Shown in pieces: positions 1-6,030 of a stretch of DNA of 6,964 nt. The notes under the pieces are model-generated. The model made no database searches, was not told where the DNA came from, and worked only from the letters and a program-made list of their open reading frames with translations. A program made the position numbers and the translations under genes. Source of the stretch: Hydrogenophaga sp. (GTDB taxonomy: Bacteria > Pseudomonadota > Gammaproteobacteria > Burkholderiales > Burkholderiaceae); assembly GCA_025458545.1 (NCBI GenBank), contig JALOSH010000241.1:1-6964 (forward strand), read 5' to 3'. Each line of letters starts with the position of its first letter. Position 1 is the first letter of the stretch.

Positions 1-831
<831 letters not shown>

Positions 832-937
832 GGGGGCCGTCTCCAGTGGGAATGGATGGGTGCCCCGCCTCGACGCCGGTGTTGCAGGCACGTTGGCCCG
901 CCATTCATGGACGGACCCGCGCGCCTCGGCGCTGCAG

Positions 938-1027
938 CTCTTCTTACGCTGGTACTAACCAGATCAAGTTCGCGGTTCCGGCGGTCAGGTCCGCCATCTC
1001 AGCACGCCATACGTGCACCCCGGAGGT
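938..1027 (-). promoter_or_regulatory. TPP riboswitch (THI box) in the thiC leader
   Basis: On the minus strand the conserved TPP aptamer parts appear in order. GGGGTGC (about 1022-1016) is followed by a GCACG/CGTGC stem and the invariant CTGAGA element (RC at 996-1001). Next is the TTGATCTGGTTAGTACCAGC segment (RC at 949-968), which provides the pyrophosphate-binding arm with its CTGG/CCAG stem, and then GCGTAAGAAG. By established knowledge this aptamer binds thiamine pyrophosphate and shuts off thiamine genes. Its place about 110 bases before thiC fits exactly. Two things differ from the usual form: the normal ACCTGATC is ACTTGATC, and an extra GGCGG/CCGCC hairpin (980-995) is inserted after CTGAGA. 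P1 is short. No U-rich terminator follows the aptamer, so control is more likely translational than by attenuation (inference). Confidence 0.93.
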
Positions 1028-1061
1028 CTGCGCTACATGTCCTGGTTGGACCCTTGGCCCT

Positions 1062-1092
1062 TACCTATTTTGTGAGATGTCGAAGCGGTCAA
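1062..1092 (-). promoter_or_regulatory. Candidate sigma-70 promoter of thiC
   Basis: On the minus strand TTGACC (RC at 1087-1092, five of six matches to the -35 consensus) is followed after 19 bases by TAGGTA (RC at 1062-1067). The -10 match is poor and the spacing long, but the position is right: a start near 1055 would give an RNA beginning some 30 bases before the riboswitch. The surrounding short A/T-rich run is the only one in this gap. Transcript start mapping would settle it. Confidence 0.4.
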
Positions 1093-1170
1093 GGCGTCCT
1101 ACAGTGGTCGGGCAGCGGCCAACCGGCCGTTGCCATCCACCATCTGCCTGCGCAGAAGAAAGGGGACGCC

Positions 1171-1395
1171 ATGGAACGACCTTTGAAACCGAAAGCCGAC
1201 CTGCTGGGTCGGCTGGCAACGTCCCGGGGTATCGCCTGGGAAGCCGATGCCCGGAAACTGCCGCCGACCGACGATGTGGCCCGCATCGGCCTGCTGGCCG
1301 ATCGGCTGGGCTTGTCACTGGGCAACGCGCTCGACCCGCAACTGGGCGAGGCAGACTACCTGGCGCTGCTGGGCCAAGGAGGTCAACATGGCTGA
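1171..1395 (+). CDS. Small protein of unknown function, 74 residues, first gene of a two-gene unit
   Basis: I do not recognise the family. The ATG is preceded by AAAGGGGA about 5 bases upstream, a good Shine-Dalgarno, and codons end mostly in G or C as in the neighbouring genes. The protein is hydrophilic at its N-terminus (MERPLKPKADLLGRL). It then has an Asp-rich turn (PPTDDVAR, 31-38) and a leucine-rich, probably helical second half (RIGLLADRLGLSLGNAL, 38-54). There is no signal peptide, membrane helix or Cys/His metal motif. Its last codons contain the perfect AAGGAGGT ribosome-binding site of the next gene, and the two frames overlap by 8 bases (ATGGCTGA). This argues that the pair is co-translated and that this ORF is real. 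It might be a chaperone-like or regulatory partner of the downstream beta-rich protein, but nothing in the sequence shows that. Confidence 0.65.
   Translation: MERPLKPKADLLGRLATSRGIAWEADARKLPPTDDVARIGLLADRLGLSLGNALDPQLGEADYLALLGQGGQHG
1376..1383 (+). promoter_or_regulatory. Perfect Shine-Dalgarno inside the end of the upstream gene
   Basis: AAGGAGGT lies 4 bases before the ATG at 1388, within the final codons of the 74-residue gene. This full anti-16S match fixes the start of the second gene. Combined with the 8-base overlap, it indicates translational coupling. Confidence 0.8.
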
Positions 1396-1803
1396 AGTCT
1401 CGGACTTTGATGTCGCGACCGCGCAGCGCTTCCTGACCGGTGCGGCGCCGCTGACCACCACGTTCTTTTCGGGCGGTCGCAACGCCAACAAGGTGGCGAT
1501 TCTGCAGGTGTCGGCCCTCGGGGGCGCGCGCAGCGGGGTGTGTCGGCCCTCGGGGGCGCGCGCAGCGGGGTGGCGGGGCTCAACATCCGCGTGACGCTCA
1601 ACGGGCACTCGCTCGGGCAGATCACCGTGCCCCGCTGGACCGACCACGCCTACATCATCATGCACACGGTGCAGATCGACTTTCCGTCAAACCGCCTGTT
1701 GTCTTCCGGGCCGAACGTGCTGCGGTTCGAGCCGGTCTATGCCGATGGCTCCGACTACTGCTGGGTTGGACCGGCCATCGTGCATTTCCGGCAGAACACC
1801 TGA
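1388..1803 (+). pseudogene. Small beta-rich protein of unknown function, frameshifted by a 32-bp tandem duplication
   Basis: Read as it stands, the frame from the ATG at 1388 ends at a TGA at 1592-1594 after 68 residues, the last 17 being an arginine/glycine-rich out-of-frame tail. A perfect 32-bp tandem repeat (1509-1572) causes this. Removing one copy gives a single 127-residue ORF ending at the TGA at 1801-1803. In the restored protein residues 35-42 (KVAILQVS), 55-63 (NIRVTLNGH), 65-70 (LGQITV), 77-88 (HAYIIMHTVQID) and 99-108 (NVLRFEPVYA) look like alternating beta strands. The NGHSLGQI turn followed later by LLSSGPNVLRF recalls the jelly-roll or carbohydrate-binding modules that flank glycosidases, but this is only an impression of fold, not a family match. 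No signal peptide is visible. The reading frame downstream of the repeat remains open and coding-like, so the lesion is recent, reversible, or a sequence error. A downstream GTG at 1540 could open an 87-residue fragment but has no good ribosome-binding site. Confidence 0.75.
1509..1572 (+). repeat. Perfect 32-bp tandem duplication (two copies)
   Basis: Positions 1509-1540 and 1541-1572 are identical over 32 bases; the base before each copy (1508 and 1540) also matches. Each unit starts TGTCGGCCCTCG and ends AGCGGGGTG. Because 32 is not a multiple of three, the second copy shifts the frame of the gene it lies in. The unit is extremely GC-rich and contains runs of G and alternating GC, which favour slippage in replication and also errors in sequencing or assembly. 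Confidence 0.97.
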
Positions 1804-1836
1804 GCGGCCGGGTCGAAGCCGGTGCCCGGTGGCTCA
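1801..1836. terminator. Hairpin between convergent genes, containing both stop codons
   Basis: The arms TGAGCGGCCGGG (1801-1812) and CCCGGTGGCTCA (1825-1836) pair with one G-G mismatch and one G-T wobble around a 12-base loop; C1800-G1837 extends the stem. The 5' arm begins with the TGA of the plus-strand gene, and the 3' arm ends with the TCA that is the TGA of the minus-strand gene. Position and symmetry fit a bidirectional transcription terminator. Neither side carries a T-tract, so it is not a canonical intrinsic terminator and may instead be an RNA 3'-end stabiliser. The wobble pairs only in plus-strand RNA. Confidence 0.6.
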
Positions 1837-2133
1837 GATCGGGTCGGCCAGCAACCGGGAGATGGCCGCGATGTGCGCAGCGGTCGGCTTCTCGGCGGGC
1901 ATCTCGTCTTCGGCGGCGGTCGCGTTTTCGTGCGCCTGGATGGCGTTCACCATGGCGTACTGGTTGTCCCAGGACAGGGTCTTGCCCTCGGGGCACATGT
2001 CGCGCAGGGTGCCGTACCAATAGTAGCCGTCCCTGCCACCGAACAGGGTGTCGATGGCGCCGGCGTCGCCGCCCTTGATGCCCTGGGCCGAGAGGATGAG
2101 TTTGAGCTTGTGGTGCGAGACGGAGTAACGCAT
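1834..2133 (-). CDS. Conserved-looking hypothetical protein, 99 residues
   Basis: I do not recognise this family. The ATG at 2133 opens MRYSVSHHKLKLILSAQG. An AAAGG lies about 10 bases upstream, and a good -10 box lies 38 bases upstream, so this start is preferred over the longer open frame that runs back through panE. The first 70 residues look globular, with a striking aromatic/glycine segment (FGGRDGYYWYGTLRDMCPEG, 31-50) and then a short helix (SWDNQYAMVNAIQAHE, 64-79 or earlier). The tail from about 70 on is Ala/Glu-rich (ATAAEDEMPAEKPTAAH) and probably disordered, ending in a short helix. There is one cysteine (47), no signal peptide and no membrane segment. It has its own promoter, so it does not need panE transcription. 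It is convergent with the small-gene pair, sharing the hairpin at 1801-1836. Confidence 0.75.
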   Translation of the reverse strand: MRYSVSHHKLKLILSAQGIKGGDAGAIDTLFGGRDGYYWYGTLRDMCPEGKTLSWDNQYAMVNAIQAHENATAAEDEMPAEKPTAAHIAAISRLLADPI

Positions 2134-2170
2134 GGACGCAGGCCTTTGCGCAGGTGGACGAAAGGGCGCG

Positions 2171-2199
2171 ATTCTACCGAGACCCGGGGCCTCTCCCAT
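2171..2199 (-). promoter_or_regulatory. Candidate sigma-70 promoter of the 99-residue gene
   Basis: On the minus strand TAGAAT (RC at 2171-2176; five of six matches) sits in the GTAGAATCGCGCC context common before genes in Burkholderiales. A weak ATGGGA (RC at 2194-2199, three of six) lies 17 bases upstream and overlaps the panE stop codon. The predicted start is near 2165, giving a leader of about 30 bases before the ATG at 2133. Confidence 0.55.
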
Positions 2200-3107
2200 C
2201 ACGAACGCCGAGCGTGCTCGGACAGCTTCATGACCACCCACAGCGCCCGGTTGGCCGGAGTGGGTACACCCAGTGCCTGGCCTCGCTGCACGACATAGCC
2301 ATTGAGGTGGTCGATCTCGCTGGGTTTGCCGCGCATCAGGTCCTGGGCGGTGGACGAGTACTGTGTGGGCATGGTCTCGGCGATGCGGCGTACCGCCAGC
2401 GCCACGTCGCCCGGCAACGTCACCCCGTCGGCCGCTGCGACGGCCCGACATTCGGCCACCACATCGCGCATCAGATCGGTCACGCCGGGTCGCTGAACCA
2501 GCTCACCGTACACGATGCGCCCCACCGCCGACAGCGCGTTGTAGGCGCAGTTGAGCACCAGTTTGGCCCAAAGTGCGCCGCGCACGTTGTCGCTGATCTC
2601 GGTGGGCACACCCGCCGCCACCAGGGCCCGGGCGACCCGGTCGCTGTGCGTGGACGGCTCGATGACCAGCTCCCCGCGTCCATGGTGGCGCAGGTGACCG
2701 GGGCCGGCCATTTCGGTGGCCACGTAGACCACCGCGGCGGCGACCTCATGTCCGGGCAGGACGTCACGAAGGCGCTCGGCATTGTCCACACCGTTCTGCA
2801 GGCACAGCACCAGTGCGCCCGGCGCCAGGTGCGGGCGGATCTGCTCTCCGGCCACCTCGGTGTCGGGCGACTTGACGGCAAACAGCACCAGGTCGGCGCC
2901 CTGAACAGCCGAGGCTTCGGAGCTGGCGCGCAGCGGCACGGCCTCGTCAAAGACCAGGGTCTGCATGCGCAGACCGTGCTCCCGCACCGCCTGCACGTGT
3001 GGCGGGCGACCGATGAGGGTGACCGAGTGACCGGCCCGGGCCAGCATGCCGCCGTAGTAGCAGCCCACGGCGCCGGCGCCCATGACGGCCACATTCACGG
3101 GCTTCAT
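2199..3107 (-). CDS. panE: 2-dehydropantoate 2-reductase (ketopantoate reductase)
   Basis: This enzyme reduces 2-dehydropantoate to D-pantoate with NADPH in the cytosol, the second step toward pantothenate and coenzyme A. The protein has 302 residues, normal for the family. It opens with a Rossmann fold: VAVMGAGAVGCYYGGML (6-22) holds the GxGxxG dinucleotide loop at 10-15. LCLQNGVDNAERL (101-113) carries the conserved Asn105. The C-terminal helical domain has the signature WAKLVLNCAYNALSA (180-194), with Lys182, Asn186 and Asn190 matching the catalytic and substrate-binding residues Lys176, Asn180 and Asn184 of E. coli PanE. SSTAQDLMRGKPSEIDHLNG (251-270) has the Ser near 252 and Glu264, equivalent to Ser244 and Glu256. 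The ATG at 3107 has GGAG about 9 bases upstream. No panB or panC lies nearby. Some paralogues in this family act on other 2-oxo acids, so the exact substrate is slightly less sure than the fold and chemistry. Confidence 0.93.
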   Translation of the reverse strand: MKPVNVAVMGAGAVGCYYGGMLARAGHSVTLIGRPPHVQAVREHGLRMQTLVFDEAVPLRASSEASAVQGADLVLFAVKSPDTEVAGEQIRPHLAPGALVLCLQNGVDNAERLRDVLPGHEVAAAVVYVATEMAGPGHLRHHGRGELVIEPSTHSDRVARALVAAGVPTEISDNVRGALWAKLVLNCAYNALSAVGRIVYGELVQRPGVTDLMRDVVAECRAVAAADGVTLPGDVALAVRRIAETMPTQYSSTAQDLMRGKPSEIDHLNGYVVQRGQALGVPTPANRALWVVMKLSEHARRS

Positions 3108-3205
3108 GGCATGTGCTCCGAGCTCAGGCAGCCATGGGTTTGTGCGGACAGGATGACCTGATACGGCGGTTTGATCGGGGAGGGTGAAGCTTGAACGGCC
3201 TTCAT
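3104..3205 (-). CDS. Possible 33-residue leader ORF overlapping the panE start
   Basis: In the 176-base gap between the kinase and panE, an ATG at 3205 opens a short frame (MKAVQASPSPIKPPYQVILS...). Its TGA overlaps the panE ATG in the classic ATGA arrangement. An AGGA lies about 10 bases before its start, and a TAGGAT hexamer (RC at 3215-3220) could be a -10 box just upstream, though no -35 box sits at proper spacing. Its opening resembles that of panE itself (ATGAAGGCCGTT versus ATGAAGCCCGTG), which may be chance. It could couple translation into panE. No homology is recognised, and a spurious ORF is a real possibility. Confidence 0.25.
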   Translation of the reverse strand: MKAVQASPSPIKPPYQVILSAQTHGCLSSEHMP

Positions 3206-3283
3206 TGGGTCACCATCCTACATTGCCCGTCATGACAACTGACAGAACCACGTGTCCCCGTTGCTCGGCGTTGTCTCGGGTCT

Positions 3284-5883
3284 TCAGGGGCGCAGGGTAA
3301 AACAGAATGTGGCTCCCCGACCGGGTTCGGCCTGGACCACGATGCGCCCGCCGTGCCGATCCACGATGCGGTGCACCGTGGCCAGGCCGATTCCGGTGCC
3401 GGCGAACTCGCTCGCGCGGTGCAGTCGTTGGAAGGGCTCGAACAGGCGCGTCGCCTTTGCCATGTCGAAACCGGCGCCGTTGTCGCTCACGCAGAAGCCC
3501 TGAAGACCCGACGATTCGCCGCGGTAGAAGCGGATCTCGGCGCGAGCTGTCTTGCCGCTGTACTTCCAGGCGTTGTCCAGCAGGTTCACCAGCAGGGCCT
3601 CGGCCAGGGGTGGGTCACAGTCGGCCACCAGGCCGGCTTCCACCTGCACCGACACCTCGCGCCCGGGATCAGCCGCAGCCAGCTCGGCGAGCCGCCGGGA
3701 CGCGATGGCCGACAGGTCGACCGGCTCACGCTCCAGGGGCTTCTTGGTGTGCTGCGAAAGGGCCAGCAGACCTTCGATCAGCTCGCCCATCTGGCGTGTG
3801 CCCTGCTCGATGCGCTGCACATGCTGGCGACCCTCGTCCCCCAAACGGTCGGCGAACTCATTCCTGAGCAGGTGCACGACACCACCGATGTTGCGCAAAG
3901 GTGCACGCAGGTCGTGGCTGACCGAGGCGGCGAAGCTGTCGAGCTCGCGGTTGGCCGCGCTGAGTTCGGCGGTGCGCTCGACCACACGCTGCTCCAGTTC
4001 GGCGTTCAGCCGGAGGATCTCCTGGGCCGCCCGACGCTGCTCGGTCAGGTCCTGGATGTAGGCCACCCGCCGCACGGCCTGGCCATGGGTGTCGTGCAGC
4101 ACGGTCACGTCCACCAGCACCGGAAAGATGTGCCCATCACGCGTGATGTGCTCGCTTTCGTAAATGAGGTGGTTCTGGTTTTCCAGCTGTTTGAGCACCG
4201 CCTTCATGTCGGTCGATCGGCTGTCCGGAAACAGGCACATGAAGGGCATGCCCCTGAGTTCCTCCGGGGTGTAGCCCCGATGCCGGGCAAAGGCCGGGTT
4301 GGCGTCCTCGATGGTGTTGGTCCGTGCGTCGGTGATCAGCAGACTGACTTCGCTGCGCTCGAAGGCTTCCACCCACAGTCTCAGGCTGCTCTCGGCGCGG
4401 CGCCGTTCGGTCTGGTCGTGAAAGGCCACCAGGACGCCCTCTGGCATCGCGATGCCGCTGGCCGCAACTGTGCGGCGGCTGCCGTCGGGACGGCATATGT
4501 CGTATTCGGCGCTGGCCACCTCCACCGGACGGTCGCCGCTGATCTCGACCACGCGCGCCCACCGGCGGCGGGCCTTGTCTCGGGCCGCGCCAGGCGGGAA
4601 AGCGCTCTCAAACCACTGCTCTATATGGCTCAGGCTCGCAGTCCCGTCACCGAACAGGTTCTGGAAACGGCTGTTGGTGTTCAGGATCTGGCCGGAACGA
4701 TTGGCGAAGACCATGGCCACGGGCGCGTGTTCGAACAGGCCCTGAAAGCGTTCGCGGCTCTCGCGCAGCGCGTTGACCAGACGGGTGAGGGATCGTGTGA
4801 AGACCGCGACCTCGTCCTTGCCGTCGGGTTCGGGCAAGGGTGGGGCGGTGCCGTCAGACGTGATGTTGGCGGCGGCATCGCTGAGCTTTTCCAGAGGGCG
4901 CAGCCGTTGCCCGACAGCCCACCAGATCACCCACGAGAAAGAGAGGGCGGCACCCAGTCCGATGACCAGCGTCACCCAGGCCAGGTGACGCGACTCGGCC
5001 AGCGCGACACCTTCCTCCACCCGGACCACCGCCGTCCAGCCCAGACCCGGGAACGGGGGCGATCCGAGGGCGGGTGCAGCGGCACTCAGGTAGCGTCGGC
5101 CGTCGGGCCAGGTCTCGATGGCCGTTGCCGTGCGTCCGGCCTGTGCTTCCCTGAACACGCCCAGTTCCGACAGGTTGACCGACTGGGCCAGCATGCCCGG
5201 ATGACCCACGATCACCTGGCCCGCGCGGTTGACCAGCACCATCTCCAACGCGGGGTCCTCCACTTGCCCGAGCAGGAATCCATGCAGTTTATGGGCCCAG
5301 TCCATGCTCAGGTGGGCGGCCAGCACACCGTGGAACCGGCCCTGTTGGTCGTGCACCGGCAACGCGATATCGATCAGCCGCAGCGGTAGCCCGTCGCCCT
5401 GGGGGCGAGGCAGCAGCTGCCCCAGCAGCACCGCATCGTGCACGTCCTCGAAATGCAGGCCCTGTCGACCACCTTCAAACCACGCGCGGTCGGACACAGG
5501 GGTTCCCACGATCGCGGGTTCGGTGCTGGCGACGATCCGGCCCCGTGTGTCGGTCAGCCCGATCCAAGCGTAGACCGGATAGACCGCCTGTTTGGCCATC
5601 AGCAGGGCCTGCCTGTCTTGAATTGGCGTGCTGGTGTCGCGCAACAGGTCCATGCCGGACAGGAACTGCAGTCCCCTGGCACGGGCCGCCATGTCCTGCG
5701 TCAGCCGGCCATGCGGATGGCCAGCAGGCGCTGCAGCTTGAAGCGGTCTTGCTCGATCTGCGTGGCCACCATGCGGCTGGTGACGACGACATACCCCACA
5801 GCGCTGGCCATGGCCAGAACGCCAATCAACACCACCAATTGCAGCCGGAGGCTGTTGCGCAGCCTGGGAAGCTCGGTGAGCAT
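3284..5883 (-). pseudogene. Membrane sensor histidine kinase (dCache-HAMP-PAS-PAS-HisKA-HATPase), one frameshift near the N-terminus
   Basis: This is an inner-membrane two-component kinase that would sense a periplasmic ligand and phosphorylate an unknown response regulator. It is read in two frames. Positions 5883-5704 give residues 1-60, including membrane helix LRLQLVVLIGVLAMASAVGY (12-31), then a TGA at 5703-5701. The second frame runs from about 5704 to 3284. Restoring one missing base near 5706 gives an 866-residue protein.

In restored numbering it has a dCache ligand domain (about 40-294, with YAWIGLTDTRGRIVAST), a second membrane helix (302-324), HAMP (324-377), PAS 1 (378-494), PAS 2 (501-617), a coiled coil (619-646), HisKA with SVSHDLRAPLRN (phospho-His657), and an ATPase domain with N-box LVNLLDNAWKYS, G1 DNGAGF, F-box FEPFQRLH and G2 GTGIGLATV. 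All catalytic motifs are intact.

The start at 5883 has AAGGAG 12 bases upstream. The ATG at 5692 could open the 802-residue frame but would lose the first membrane helix. No response regulator adjoins; ligand and partner are unknown. Confidence 0.85.
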
Positions 5884-5915
5884 GCGGTGAGTGGGCTCCT
5901 TGCCGAAAATGGATG

Positions 5916-5932
5916 CCGGGTCCGCCACCCGG
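5916..5932 (-). other. Short hairpin in the leader of the sensor kinase
   Basis: CCGGGT and ACCCGG form a perfect 6-bp stem around a 5-base loop, 33 bases before the kinase ATG at 5883. On the minus strand it is followed by ATCCATTTTCGG, which has only a short T run. It may be a weak terminator for the upstream AraC-type gene or a leader structure of the kinase mRNA. A TATCAT hexamer (RC at 5941-5946) just upstream could be a -10 box for the kinase, but no acceptable -35 accompanies it. Confidence 0.35.
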
Positions 5933-6030
5933 TGCACCACATGATAACCACCGACAGGCCGCACCGCAGGTTCTCGCCAGCCTCCGGATTCACTCCGTCG
6001 GGGATCGCGGGCTTCGCAACGCCTGTTCGC

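Larger units (their letters stand above)
832..1170. other. Divergent intergenic region: thiC leader and start region of the small-gene pair
   Basis: This 339-base gap between two divergent units contains no convincing gene. Reading leftwards it holds the thiC leader (832-937), the TPP riboswitch (about 938-1027) and a candidate thiC promoter (1062-1092). Rightwards it must also hold the promoter of the gene at 1171. The best plus-strand candidate I see is a TACAGT -10 box at 1100-1105 with a weak ATGTCG 17 bases upstream. It would lie next to the thiC -35 box, so the two promoters would face each other across about 10 bases. That plus-strand promoter call is weak. Confidence 0.6.

Noticed and set aside
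1509..1572. Direct repeats as a CRISPR or integrase attachment site
   Set aside because: There are only two abutting copies with no spacer, lying inside a coding frame. No cas, integrase or recombinase gene is in the window.
1171..1803. The two small genes as a toxin-antitoxin pair
   Set aside because: Size and overlap fit, but neither protein shows a known toxin fold motif or an antitoxin DNA-binding motif. The call would rest on gene arrangement alone.
2154..3161. A 335-codon open frame on the plus strand opposite panE
   Set aside because: It is an antisense shadow. PanE on the other strand has all catalytic residues, and this frame shows His/Arg/Gly-rich sequence without motifs or a ribosome-binding site.
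3230..3260. The GTCATGAC palindrome with neighbouring GTCA copies as a regulator operator or kinase terminator
   Set aside because: The 8-bp palindrome is short, the flanking copies are imperfect, and there is no stable stem with a T-tract. This is within chance expectation.
3353..5389. A 678-codon open frame on the plus strand opposite the sensor kinase
   Set aside because: It is the antisense of a gene with full kinase motifs. In GC-rich DNA, stop codons are rare in the complementary frame. Its translation is rich in His, Gln and Gly with no recognisable domain.
5884..5964. An earlier GTG start at 5964 for the kinase (27 extra residues)
   Set aside because: The extension is not membrane- or domain-like, has no convincing ribosome-binding site, and would pass through the leader hairpin. 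The ATG at 5883 with AAGGAG upstream is better.
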